Positions 1 through 7,464 of a DNA stretch of 13,105 nucleotides are shown here, piece after piece; position 1 is the stretch's first letter; every line of letters starts with the position of its first letter. The position numbers and the translations under genes were made by a program. The notes beneath the pieces were generated by a model, which saw only the letters and a program-made list of their open reading frames with translations, was not told the origin of the DNA and searched no databases. The DNA is from Candidatus Glassbacteria bacterium RIFCSPLOWO2_12_FULL_58_11 (lineage in GTDB: Bacteria > Gemmatimonadota > Glassbacteria > GWA2-58-10), in the NCBI GenBank assembly GCA_001780825.1, contig MFIX01000205.1:1-13105 (forward strand). The letters run 5' to 3'.

Positions 1-1
1 C

Positions 2-343
2 ATCTCCGGGATCTCACCCTATGCGGATTACTTATTCATCGCCACCGATTTGACCGGCACGGGTCTGCGCAGCCTGGAGCATTTCTCGCGCCTCTCCGGG
101 GAGTATGATGATGCTACCTGGGGCTACCTCGAGAAGAAAGAGGAGGAAGTAAAACTCAAATACCCGACTTACGATGTAAACTCGTTCCTGGACGTTCATG
201 ATCGACCCAGGTTCAAATATTCAGAGGAGCCGCTGCGGGATAAGCTTAACGCGGTGCTGCCCTGGTGGGCCGCACTGGCCGCGTTCAGCCTGTTCTTGTT
301 TGCCGGGGCTTTCGTGGCTTTTCTCAGGTATGATGTGCGGTGA
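2..343 (+). CDS. C-terminal end of an ABC-2 type transporter permease (DUF3526-like), 5' truncated
   Basis: The frame is open from the window edge to a TGA at 341-343, giving the last 113 residues of a longer protein. A soluble, charged stretch (rich in E, K and D, about residues 35-80) contains a short RPRFKYSEEPL segment. One clear hydrophobic helix follows (WWAALAAFSLFLFAGAFVAF), and the protein ends in the polar tail LRYDVR. An extracytoplasmic loop, a final transmembrane helix and an FLRYDVR-like end are what I remember of DUF3526 ABC-2 permeases, which usually sit next to an ATPase gene and a second permease. Those partners would be upstream, outside the window. The substrate cannot be read from this fragment. 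The family call is by pattern recall; a membrane protein C-terminus is certain, the exact family less so. Confidence 0.62.
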   Translation: MSGISPYADYLFIATDLTGTGLRSLEHFSRLSGEYDDATWGYLEKKEEEVKLKYPTYDVNSFLDVHDRPRFKYSEEPLRDKLNAVLPWWAALAAFSLFLFAGAFVAFLRYDVR

Positions 344-454
344 ATATTCTTTGACCGGCCGGAATTCGGTTTCAGGATGTCGACGGAGCTCAGGATATCA
401 GGCAGGGTATTCGGCCGTTCGGACTGGATCGCGGATTTTTCCCCGAATATATAA

Positions 455-484
455 AAACCCCGGTAAAATTTTTTACCGGGGTTT
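455..484. terminator. Two-way hairpin terminator between convergent units
   Basis: A perfect 14-bp inverted repeat (arms 455-468 and 471-484, core CCCCGG/CCGGGG, 2-base TT centre) lies about 110 bases after the permease stop. Read on the minus strand, the stem runs into TTTTTAT. Read on the plus strand it ends in GTTTAAAT. It sits between the plus-strand permease and the minus-strand tRNA, so it could stop transcription from both sides. The T-run is better in the minus direction. The rest of 344-586 shows nothing else I can support. Confidence 0.7.
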
Positions 485-586
485 AAATTGCAGGGTCGCA
501 CATAGCATATAATTCACGGCTTTAGCACCAGCCGATCCGCGTCCGGCTTAGCAATGCGCCGGTAATGCGTGCAAACCCATAAATTA

Positions 587-663
<77 letters not shown>

Positions 664-801
664 AAAATAGCGATAAATTTCAATCCAAACCTAGTAAAAT
701 TAAGCAGAAAGCAGATAAAAATCAAGTCTGTCGGACAGTCCGGAAGCCGCCTGGCGGAAGCTCACAGCAATAAGGAAGCCGGGCGCCAACTTGATAAAAG
801 A

Positions 802-1287
802 CTACTTCGAGAACCGGTCATCGGCCCGTACCTCATCCGGCAGGGTCCTGGCAAACCAGCCGACCCTTTCGACCGCAAAACTGTCGAATTTCGGGACGTA
901 GGGCTTGATATCCAGCAGCGGCGAGCCATCCAGGATATCCAGCCCGGTGATATCCAGGCGGCGCCCCTCACGGCCGTTTAGCCGGACACAGGACAGACCC
1001 AGCAGGTTCGGCCGGCTGGGCGAGCGAGTGGCGAAAACGCCGTGCTCGCGGTCATCCAGATATGGTTTGACTCGCAGCGGACAGTCCGGATTCGAGCGGT
1101 CGAGCCGGTAGATCAGCCAGAGCCGTTCGAAGCCTTCGAGATCGGCGAGCCCCTCCTCGAACTCCGGGAAAACCTCTACCCAGCCCACAGAATCGCCGGA
1201 CAGCGAGGGCTGGATCGGAGTGCCGTTCTGCTGCTGGTAGGCGGAGTGGATAACGCCTATCGGCTTCAGTCTGATCTCCTCCTGCAC
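802..1287 (-). CDS. trmO: TrmO-type tRNA (N6-threonylcarbamoyladenosine(37)-N6)-methyltransferase (YaeB/TsaA family)
   Basis: TrmO uses S-adenosylmethionine to methylate t6A at position 37 of some tRNAs, chiefly tRNA-Thr. The 161-residue product opens with IGVIHS (10-15) and contains the family hallmarks PIQPS (24-28), VEVFPEFEEGLADLEGF (37-53), GVFATRSPSRPN (83-94) and DGSPLLDIKPYVP (120-132). The SAM-binding region normally reads RPNPIGLS; here it is RPNLLGLS. The length matches the short single-domain form; E. coli TrmO (235 aa) has an extra C-terminal domain. A longer open frame reaches 1419 but overlaps the upstream gene. The GTG at 1287 has a good ribosome site (AAAGGA, about 7 bases upstream) and is where homology begins. 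It lies 34 bases after the Gfo/Idh gene on the same strand, so the two are probably co-transcribed. Confidence 0.88.
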   Translation of the reverse strand: MQEEIRLKPIGVIHSAYQQQNGTPIQPSLSGDSVGWVEVFPEFEEGLADLEGFERLWLIYRLDRSNPDCPLRVKPYLDDREHGVFATRSPSRPNLLGLSCVRLNGREGRRLDITGLDILDGSPLLDIKPYVPKFDSFAVERVGWFARTLPDEVRADDRFSK

Positions 1288-1321
1288 GCTATATCCTTTC
1301 CAAATACAAATAGCCGACTGC

Positions 1322-2659
1322 TCAGACCTCATCCGGAACGATAAAGGGATAACGGTACTCGCGGGTAAGCAGCTTTCCGGCTTCCTCATCCCCGACAATG
1401 GTCTCGCTTTCGGAGTCAAAATAAATTGTCCGTCCGGTCCGGTAGGCGATGTTGCTGAGATGGCACATCGAGGCCGAAAGGTGCCCCTCGAGGATGTCCG
1501 CGGTCAGGTCGTGTTTTTTACGGGAGCGGACTGCGCTGATGAAATTCTCGAAATGCGGCTCATCGCCGGTGCCGCGGATGTTCAGCGGCTGGTATTTTTC
1601 CGCGGCCTGGGCATCGCTCATGCTTTCGCCGGGATCGTTCTTGCGGCCATAGTACGTTTCCCACTTGCCGTCGCCAAGCCGCATCCAGCCCTCGGTGCCA
1701 TAGAACTGCATGCCGATCTCGGTGGTCGTGTAAAGGCCGCGGATCTCAAGCTGCACCAGCTTGCCATCCGCATACTCCATCACCGACATCTGCATGTTCG
1801 GGGTTTCCTGGTCGCAGTCCCACTGGTAATAGCCGCCGATACTCTGGATTTTTCGCGGATGGTCGTATTTCTGCAGCGCCCAGCGGGCCATATCGGTGTA
1901 GTGCGGCCCGTTGTTCCCGGTCTCGCCATTCCCGGTGTCCCAGTACCAGTGCCAGTTGTAGTGGAAGCGGTTGTCGATGAACGGCCGGTCGGGGGCCGGG
2001 CCGAGCCAGAGGTTGAAATGCACGCCCGGGGGCACCGCTGTCACCTTGCCGCGTCCGATGGTATCGCGCGGCCTGAAAATCGCGCATTTGACCATGTACA
2101 GCTCGCCGAGCTTGCCCTGGTGCAGGAAATCCATGGCGCTGCGCACGACCGCGCCGCTGCGGTTCTGGCTGCCCACCTGGACAATCCGCTTGTACTTGCG
2201 GGCGGCCTCGATCATTTTCCGGCCCTCGAAAATATTATAACAGCAGGGCTTTTCTACATAAACATCCTTGCCCGCCTGGCAGGCCCAGATTGTGGCCAGC
2301 GCGTGCCAGTGGTTGCAAGTCGCTACCGACACGACATCGATCTCCTTGTCCTCCATCACCTTGCGGAGGTCTTTCTCCGTGCGGGGCTTCTTGCCGGATA
2401 TTTTCTCGATATCGGCGGCGCCCTTGGGCAGCAGGTTTTCATCGATATCGCAGAGCAGGGCCACGTTGACATTGGGCATCTTCGCGAAATTCTCGGCATG
2501 CTGCGAGCCGCGGTTGTTCAGACCGATTACCGCGACATTAATCGTCTCGTTCGGGCTGTTTTTGGCCAGTCCCGTTTTGACCCAGGGCCCAGCGGCGGCC
2601 AGACTGACCGCGCCGGCGCCGGCCTTGCGCAGAAAATTACGCCGATCCATGGAATCCAT
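1322..2659 (-). CDS. Gfo/Idh/MocA family NAD(P)-dependent oxidoreductase with Tat signal
   Basis: The 445-residue protein starts with a twin-arginine signal (RR at 6-7, DRRNFLRK, then an Ala/Gly-rich hydrophobic stretch to about residue 32). The mature part has the Rossmann fold VAVIGLNNRG (42-51), an acidic strand end CDID (70-73), and the EKP motif (136-138), whose lysine is the usual catalytic residue in this superfamily. A GNNGPHYTDMARW segment supplies the His/Asp pair expected in the active site. Family members oxidise or reduce sugars, inositols and related polyols; the substrate cannot be predicted here. Signal-bearing members are common in Planctomycetes-like and FCB bacteria. The ATG at 2659 is preceded by AGGGAGAG 5 bases away; a second ATG at 2650 is possible but less well placed. 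It is first in a unit with the TrmO gene. Confidence 0.9.
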   Translation of the reverse strand: MDSMDRRNFLRKAGAGAVSLAAAGPWVKTGLAKNSPNETINVAVIGLNNRGSQHAENFAKMPNVNVALLCDIDENLLPKGAADIEKISGKKPRTEKDLRKVMEDKEIDVVSVATCNHWHALATIWACQAGKDVYVEKPCCYNIFEGRKMIEAARKYKRIVQVGSQNRSGAVVRSAMDFLHQGKLGELYMVKCAIFRPRDTIGRGKVTAVPPGVHFNLWLGPAPDRPFIDNRFHYNWHWYWDTGNGETGNNGPHYTDMARWALQKYDHPRKIQSIGGYYQWDCDQETPNMQMSVMEYADGKLVQLEIRGLYTTTEIGMQFYGTEGWMRLGDGKWETYYGRKNDPGESMSDAQAAEKYQPLNIRGTGDEPHFENFISAVRSRKKHDLTADILEGHLSASMCHLSNIAYRTGRTIYFDSESETIVGDEEAGKLLTREYRYPFIVPDEV

Positions 2660-2838
2660 GTTCTCTCCCTGTCAGGTGGAAAGATGGCAGATAAATGTTC
2701 CTGATCAACCGGATTATTGGGTAATGCGAATTCGAGACGCGCCCCCGGCGCCATAAAAGAAGCACGCACGGGAACTGACAGACAAGCTGTATGTCTTTAG
2801 CGGCAGCGTTATAGTAACCGCGGGAATTTACGGCCACT

Positions 2839-2867
2839 AATATTGCAGTTCCGATTTTGCAAGTCAA
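2839..2867 (-). promoter_or_regulatory. Candidate sigma-70 promoter for the Gfo/Idh-TrmO unit
   Basis: On the minus strand, TTGACT (2862-2867; 5 of 6 consensus bases) and AATATT (2839-2844; 4 of 6) are separated by exactly 17 bases. An AT-rich tract lies immediately upstream (2868-2888) and could act as an UP element. This would give a leader of about 170 bases before the Gfo/Idh ATG. It is seen by eye only. Confidence 0.4.
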
Positions 2868-2896
2868 CATGAAAAATTTTTTTGTAACATCTGGTC

Positions 2897-2925
2897 TTGA
2901 CAGATGGTTTGCAATCTAGTAGCGT
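2897..2925 (+). promoter_or_regulatory. Candidate promoter for the molybdenum hydroxylase operon
   Basis: A perfect TTGACA (2897-2902) is followed after 17 bases by TAGCGT, a poor -10 (3 of 6). It faces away from the candidate minus-strand promoter across the same AT-rich tract. If used, the leader to the first hydroxylase gene would be about 310 bases. A second TTGACA at 3093-3098 has no usable -10. The weak -10 would fit activator dependence or a different sigma factor, but that is inference. Confidence 0.25.
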
Positions 2926-2945
2926 TTATCGGGTTTGGTTTTCAA

Positions 2946-2968
2946 GACTGAAGCGGATTTTTTCAGTC
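2946..2968. repeat. Small inverted repeat in the divergent intergenic region
   Basis: GACTGAA (2946-2952) and TTCAGTC (2962-2968) are perfect 7-base arms around a 9-base centre, just downstream of the candidate plus-strand promoter. It could be a regulator site or a weak RNA hairpin. The same ACTGAA/TTCAGT half-site recurs at 7465-7477. The 2660-3246 gap also contains TCGATT/AATCGA with a 3-base loop (3182-3196), 50 bases before the hydroxylase start codon. Confidence 0.3.
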
Positions 2969-3127
2969 GTTCCTCCTGCATGATATTCTTCCATTATTCC
3001 GTAATTAAGCGTTCGCTTGCAGATAGATAGAGCCGTCTTTGGCATTCAGAGGTCAGAGCCTGGGGTTTAAGCAATCTGCTGATCCTGGATCATTGACAAA
3101 AGCCGCAAACACGGGAAGGACGCCACA

Positions 3128-3166
3128 CGCGGCCGCTCGGCGGAATGGGGCGGCACAGGGGCCGGC
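3128..3166. repeat. Solo copy of a dispersed GC-rich palindromic repeat
   Basis: This 39-base stretch matches 10959-10999 closely. Both begin CGCGGCCGC, continue through GGAATGGG and share GGCACAGGGGCC before GGC or TGC, with a two-base length difference. It lies in the leader region of the hydroxylase operon. The two copies are about 7.8 kb apart with no coding potential in common, so they are members of one dispersed non-coding repeat family. Confidence 0.6.
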
Positions 3167-3246
3167 AAAGATTTTTCCGCATCGATTCTCAATCGAATTG
3201 TGTGCAGTCGATCAGTGAAATACTTAACCCTCAAAGGAGTTCGCCC

Positions 3247-3885
3247 ATGAGCGAAAGCGGTAAAAACAATTCGCATCCCGGGAAAGGCTTGAACCGGAGA
3301 AGTTTCCTGAAAGGAATGGGTACAGGCATTGTCGGCAGCGCCACCCTGAGCCAGGGGCTGCTTTCCGCCGCGCCGCAGGGCCCGACGCCCTCCTCGAAGT
3401 CGCAGGATATTACCAGCGCGACAGTGACCATGACTATCAACGGCAAGCGCCAAAGCCTAGAGGTGGAGCCGCGGGAATCCCTGGCCCATGTTCTCCGGGA
3501 ACGGCTCCAGCTCACCGGGACCAAGATTGTCTGCGACCGGGGAGAGTGCGGGGCCTGCACGGTGATTCTCAACGGCCGCACGGTGTACTCCTGCATGATG
3601 CTGGCGCTGGAGGCCGAGGGGGCCAGGATCACCACTATCGAGGGGCTGGCTGTCGGCGAAAAACTCCACCCGATCCAGGAGGCTTTCGTCAAGCATGACG
3701 CCCTGATGTGCGGTTACTGCACGCCGGGATTCGAGCTGGCCCTGAAGGGTCTGCTGGACCAGAATCCCAATCCCAACCTTCAGGAAATCAAACGCGGGCT
3801 TTCCGGTAATATCTGCCGCTGCGGGACCTATCCGCACATTTTCAATGCTGCGCTGGAACTGGCCGGCGGGAAGGGAGGGAAGTAA
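3247..3885 (+). CDS. [2Fe-2S] subunit of a Tat-exported molybdenum hydroxylase (PaoA/YagT-like)
   Basis: This is the electron-transfer subunit of a xanthine oxidase family enzyme; it passes electrons from the molybdenum site to FAD. The 212-residue product has a twin-arginine signal (NRRSFLKGMGTG, RR at 17-18), as in E. coli PaoA. The plant-ferredoxin-type cluster is bound by C96, C101, C104 and C116 (CDRGECGAC...C). The second cluster is bound by C155, C158, C190 and C192 (CGYC...CRC). All eight ligands are present. The ATG at 3247 has an AAAGGAG site 7 bases upstream; the frame is open further upstream, but the Tat motif fits only this start. The next gene begins 2 bases after the stop, and its ribosome site lies inside this gene's end. 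Export as one folded complex, with the other subunits lacking signals, is inferred from the Pao precedent. Confidence 0.93.
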   Translation: MSESGKNNSHPGKGLNRRSFLKGMGTGIVGSATLSQGLLSAAPQGPTPSSKSQDITSATVTMTINGKRQSLEVEPRESLAHVLRERLQLTGTKIVCDRGECGACTVILNGRTVYSCMMLALEAEGARITTIEGLAVGEKLHPIQEAFVKHDALMCGYCTPGFELALKGLLDQNPNPNLQEIKRGLSGNICRCGTYPHIFNAALELAGGKGGK

Positions 3886-3887
3886 AC

Positions 3888-6005
3888 ATGGCCCAATGGA
3901 AACCTTTGGAAAAGATGAGGTACGTGGCCCACGACGTTCCGCGCACCGATGGTCCGGCCAAGGTCACCGGGGCGGCCAAATACACCGCGGACATAGTCCT
4001 GCCCGGGATGCTCTACGGCATGATCCTGCGCAGCCCGCACGCCCACGCTTATGTGAAAAATATCGATCTGTCGGGCGCCGAAAAGCATCCGGCGGTCAAG
4101 GCCGTGCTGGACATGAACAAATACACGGTGCGCTACTACGGCGATGAGGTTGCGGCAGTTGCCGCCACTTCTCCCGAGCTGGCCGAGGAAGCCCTGGACC
4201 TGATCAAGGTTCAGTACGAGCTGCTGCCCTTTGTGGTAACCGAGGAGGCGGCCATGGCCCCCGGCGCCCCGCGTATTGCCGAGGAGGGCAACGTGAGTTG
4301 GGAGAGGGCCGGAGATAAGGCGAAAGTGGAGCAGATCCTGGCCGGCTCGTCCCACGTAGTGGAGGCGGATATCCGCTGCCAGGTCCAGGTGCATGCCTGC
4401 CTGGAGTCCCACGGCGCCGTGGCGCAGTGGGAGGGGGACAAGCTGAAAATCTGGATCAGCACCCAGGGCGTGCACGGTTGCCGCGAGGATTTTGCCACCT
4501 ACTTCGAGATCGACCAGGACAAGGTCGAGGTGATCTGCGACTACATGGGCGGCGGATTCGGCAGCAAGTTCCCGGTCGGGGTAGAGGGCCAGGTCGCGGC
4601 CCGTCTGGCCAAGATTGCCGGACTGCCGGTCAAGCTGATGCTTTCCCGCAAGGAAGAATGCCTGGCCGTGGGTAACCGTCCCTCGGCTAATATGAAACTG
4701 AAAATGGGCGGCGACAGCCAGGGCAAGATAACCGCGCTGTGGCAGGAATCCAATGGCACCGGCGGGATATCCGGGAATGCCGGATTCCCGATGCCCTATA
4801 TTTTCGCGGTGCCGGAGGGAGCCTACTACAAGAAACACGCCCACGTGCGGATCAATGCCGGGACCGAGCGGCCCTTCCGGGCGCCAGGGCACCCCATGTC
4901 CGCGTTCGGCACGGACATTATCGTGGACATGCTGGCGGAGAAAGCCGGTATCGACCCGCTGCGGTTCAGGCTGCTCAACGATCCGGACCAGTCCCGTCAG
5001 AAACAGTACAAGATCGGCGCCGAGAGGATCGGCTGGGAAACCAGGTGGAACAAGGTTCCCGGCTCCGGCTCGACCGGCAAAAAACGCGGTGTCGGAATAG
5101 GCGCTGGAAGATGGGGCGGAGGCGGAGCACGCTCGACCAAAGTGCAGGTGGAAATTTTCCCGGAGGGCAAGGTAGTGGTTTCCACCGGCACCCAGGACCT
5201 GGGCACGGGCATCCGGACCCTGGTCCATCAAGTGGCCGCCGACATCCTGGGTATTCCGATGTCTTATGTCACGCCGCAGATCGGCCGGACTATCTATCCC
5301 TTCTCCACCGGCTCCGGCGGCAGTATCACCACCGGCTCGGTGACCCCGGCGGTAAATAACGCCTGCAACACCGCGCTGACCAGGCTCTTCGAGAAAGTAG
5401 CCCCGGCTCTCGGGGTCGACGCCGGCGACCTGGCCTGCGAGGATGGCGTGATCTATGCGATCGCCGACAGATCAAAGTCTCTCAAGTGGAAAGAGGCCAC
5501 CGCCCTGCTTCAGGGCGAGGTGCTGAATATCACCGATGGCTGGGTCGAGGGACTTTCCAGTTCGGGAGTGGCGGGCTGCCAGTTCGCCGAGGTGGAAGTC
5601 GATACCGAGACCGGCCGGATCAAGCCGCTCAAGTATGTCGCCGTGCAGGATTTCGGGCTGGCGGTCAACACCCTGACTTCGCGGAGCCAGATCAACGGCG
5701 CAATCGTGATGGGCATAAGCTGGTGCCTCAGCGAGGACCGCACTATGGACCCGAAGACCGGCACCATGGTCAATCCGAATCTGGAGAGCTACAAGCTCTC
5801 CGGGCCGATGGAGATTCCCGAGATCGAGGTGATAATCGACCATATGCCGGAGCGCGGCGTGATCGGGCTGGGCGAGCCTCCGCAGGTACCGGTCGCCGGG
5901 GCGCTGGCCAATGCGGTTTACAACGCTACCGGAGTGCGGATTACCAGGATGCCGATGACAGCGGATGTCGTGCTGCAGGCTTTAGCGAAAAAAGGAGGCG
6001 CATAA
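3888..6005 (+). CDS. Molybdenum-cofactor catalytic subunit of a xanthine oxidase family enzyme (PaoC-like)
   Basis: This subunit hydroxylates an aldehyde or N-heterocycle using water at a molybdenum centre. The 705-residue length is close to PaoC (about 730). The N-terminal domain opens with DGPAKVTGAAKYTADI and SPHAHA. The cofactor-binding domain has GGGFGSK (221-227), PFRAPGHP (329-336) and GTQDLGTG (434-441). The catalytic base is E663 in GLGEPPQVP. The RAPG form at 331-334, rather than RGFG, resembles aldehyde oxidase and isoquinoline oxidoreductase-type members more than eukaryote-like xanthine dehydrogenase. There is no signal peptide, so it would have to be carried out with the small subunit. 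The start codon follows a GGGAGGG site in the previous gene. The gene cluster implies the cytosine dinucleotide form of the cofactor. The substrate is unknown; aldehydes are the leading guess. Confidence 0.93.
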   Translation: MAQWKPLEKMRYVAHDVPRTDGPAKVTGAAKYTADIVLPGMLYGMILRSPHAHAYVKNIDLSGAEKHPAVKAVLDMNKYTVRYYGDEVAAVAATSPELAEEALDLIKVQYELLPFVVTEEAAMAPGAPRIAEEGNVSWERAGDKAKVEQILAGSSHVVEADIRCQVQVHACLESHGAVAQWEGDKLKIWISTQGVHGCREDFATYFEIDQDKVEVICDYMGGGFGSKFPVGVEGQVAARLAKIAGLPVKLMLSRKEECLAVGNRPSANMKLKMGGDSQGKITALWQESNGTGGISGNAGFPMPYIFAVPEGAYYKKHAHVRINAGTERPFRAPGHPMSAFGTDIIVDMLAEKAGIDPLRFRLLNDPDQSRQKQYKIGAERIGWETRWNKVPGSGSTGKKRGVGIGAGRWGGGGARSTKVQVEIFPEGKVVVSTGTQDLGTGIRTLVHQVAADILGIPMSYVTPQIGRTIYPFSTGSGGSITTGSVTPAVNNACNTALTRLFEKVAPALGVDAGDLACEDGVIYAIADRSKSLKWKEATALLQGEVLNITDGWVEGLSSSGVAGCQFAEVEVDTETGRIKPLKYVAVQDFGLAVNTLTSRSQINGAIVMGISWCLSEDRTMDPKTGTMVNPNLESYKLSGPMEIPEIEVIIDHMPERGVIGLGEPPQVPVAGALANAVYNATGVRITRMPMTADVVLQALAKKGGA

Positions 6006-6006
6006 G

Positions 6007-6999
6007 ATGAAGGCCTTTTCCTACTATAATGCGACCGATCTCAAGGATGCGGTAATGGTGCTGGGCAATATGGAAGTGCAGAGCCTGCCGCTGGCCGGAG
6101 GGACCGATATCCTGGGCGAGATGAAAAACCGCTATGTCTCCCCGGGGCGTCTGGTGAACCTCAAATCGATCCCGGGGCTGGATAAGATCAGCTTTGGCCG
6201 AGAGGGGCTCAAACTCGGCGCGCTGGTCCGGCTGCACGATATCGCCATGGACAAGAGGATCCAGAAAGACTATCCCGGCCTGGCCCAGGCCGCCGATTCT
6301 GTCGGCTCGCCACAGTTGCGCAACGTGGGCACGCTGGGAGGCAACCTCTGTCAGCGGCCGCGCTGCTGGTACTACCGCGGCGAGGAGTACCCCTGCATCA
6401 GAAAGTCCGGCGGTATCTGTTATGCGGTTTCCGGCCGCAACAAGTATCACTGCGTTATCGGCGGCGGACCGTGTTTCATCGTGCATCCATCGGATACGGC
6501 CCCGATGCTGATGGCCCTGGGGGCGAAAGTGACCATTCAGGGAGTCAAAGGCTCCAGGGATGTCGTCATGGATGAATTCTTTATCCTGCCCGAGGAGGAC
6601 TCGACACGCGAGAACATCCTGCTCCCGGGCGAGTTGATCACCGCGGTCACGGTTCCCGCGCCGGCCAAAGGCTCCCGGAATTGCTACCTTAAATTCAAGG
6701 AGCGCGGAAGCCGGGATTTCGCGCTCGCGAGCGCAGGCGCCTCCCTGCTGGTCGATGAGGCCGGGACCACCTGCCTCAAAGCTTCCCTGGTGCTGGGTGG
6801 TGTTGCCCCGGCTCCGCATCGCGCGAAAGAGGCCGAGGCGCTGCTCACCGGCAAGAAAATTGATCTTCAGGCCGTGGAACAGGCGGTCAAGGCCGCGCTG
6901 GCCGATGCCGCGCCGATGACTGAAAATGAATACAAGGTCGGACTGGCCAGGACAATCCTGAAACGGGCGATTCTCCGGGCTGCCGGAGTAGAGGTCTAG
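6007..6999 (+). CDS. FAD-binding subunit with [4Fe-4S] insertion loop (PaoB/YagS-like)
   Basis: This is the flavin subunit that receives electrons from the 2Fe-2S subunit and hands them to an external acceptor. The 330-residue product has the FAD motifs LAGGTDIL (29-36) and NVGTLGGNL (106-114). Between the FAD motif and HPSD (160-163) is a cysteine-rich loop. C120, C130, C138 and C156 line up with the cluster-binding cysteines I recall from PaoB, with C115 and C149 extra. Plain xanthine dehydrogenase FAD domains lack this loop; PaoB and 4-hydroxybenzoyl-CoA reductase beta subunits have one. The start lies one base after the catalytic subunit's stop, with a GGAGG site in that gene's end, so translation is likely coupled. 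Confidence 0.91.
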   Translation: MKAFSYYNATDLKDAVMVLGNMEVQSLPLAGGTDILGEMKNRYVSPGRLVNLKSIPGLDKISFGREGLKLGALVRLHDIAMDKRIQKDYPGLAQAADSVGSPQLRNVGTLGGNLCQRPRCWYYRGEEYPCIRKSGGICYAVSGRNKYHCVIGGGPCFIVHPSDTAPMLMALGAKVTIQGVKGSRDVVMDEFFILPEEDSTRENILLPGELITAVTVPAPAKGSRNCYLKFKERGSRDFALASAGASLLVDEAGTTCLKASLVLGGVAPAPHRAKEAEALLTGKKIDLQAVEQAVKAALADAAPMTENEYKVGLARTILKRAILRAAGVEV

Positions 7000-7026
7000 C
7001 CCTTAAAGCGGCGAGGAGAATACATT

Positions 7027-7248
7027 ATGGCGAATACTATGCTGGACACTCTCAGGCGGGTCTGTAAGTTCCACCGCTCCAAAGATTATTATATCGCCAG
7101 CCGGACCGGCGAGTACTATATCCCTCTGGAGAGAGCGAGCTGCTGGTGCCTGCTGACCCAGGGCGCGGTCGGGCCGGATGACAAGTTTGTCTCAGCCGGC
7201 GGCTGTAATCCTTCGCGGCCCTGTTTCCGCTCGCAGATTCCTGAATAA
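7027..7248 (+). CDS. Small cysteine-containing protein at the end of the molybdenum hydroxylase operon
   Basis: I do not recognise this family. The 73-residue product has five cysteines (C13, C39, C41, C60, C66), including a CWC pair, several aromatic residues (DYYIAS, EYYIPL) and a polar C-terminus. There is no signal peptide or membrane helix. It looks like a real gene: a GAGGAG ribosome site lies about 8 bases before the ATG, it follows the FAD gene by only 27 bases, and a strong terminator comes 32 bases after its stop. Position makes it a candidate accessory factor or fourth component of the hydroxylase, perhaps binding metal or redox-active through CWC. That role is inference from context alone. 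The Cys spacing does not match a ferredoxin. Confidence 0.65.
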   Translation: MANTMLDTLRRVCKFHRSKDYYIASRTGEYYIPLERASCWCLLTQGAVGPDDKFVSAGGCNPSRPCFRSQIPE

Positions 7249-7280
7249 GCTTGAAAATCAGACCAGCCTGAGTTATTCTG

Positions 7281-7319
7281 AAAGGTCCGGGTGCGCTGAC
7301 TGCTCCCGGACCTTTTTTT
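7281..7319 (+). terminator. Rho-independent terminator of the hydroxylase operon
   Basis: An 11-bp perfect stem (AAAGGTCCGGG at 7281-7291, CCCGGACCTTT at 7305-7315) with a 13-base loop runs directly into seven T residues (7313-7319). It lies 32 bases after the small gene's stop. It separates the enzyme operon from the differently composed gene that follows. Confidence 0.92.
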
Positions 7320-7464
7320 CGCGTTCCGTAGGCGTTATTCCCGCTTCCAGAGTTTTAATTCTCCGGGCGCGTGGGGAAATCTCTTAGCTATGCCGTAGGC
7401 CTGAGGCCTGCTGATCGAAAATGAGTCGGTCATGGCAGCCGGGGCCGATCGCGGTTATGCAGGG

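Noticed and set aside
720..770. Terminator after the TrmO gene
   Set aside because: Two short palindromes (CTGTC-G-GACAG and CCGCC-T-GGCGG) are present, but neither forms a long stem directly followed by a T-run on the minus strand.
1460..2704. 414-residue plus-strand open frame over the Gfo/Idh gene
   Set aside because: Low-complexity Val/Ala/His-rich translation without motifs, opposite a gene with Tat signal, Rossmann motif and EKP.
2926..3246. Molybdenum cofactor riboswitch in the hydroxylase leader
   Set aside because: The leader is long enough, but I could not find a multi-helix fold or conserved segments of the Moco RNA motif; only short hairpins and a repeat fragment are visible. 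A covariance-model search would settle it.
3828..5231. Long open frame antisense to the catalytic hydroxylase subunit
   Set aside because: The translation has no family motifs, is rich in Gly/His/Arg and Leu as expected for an antisense GC-rich frame, and lies wholly over a gene with all its catalytic motifs.
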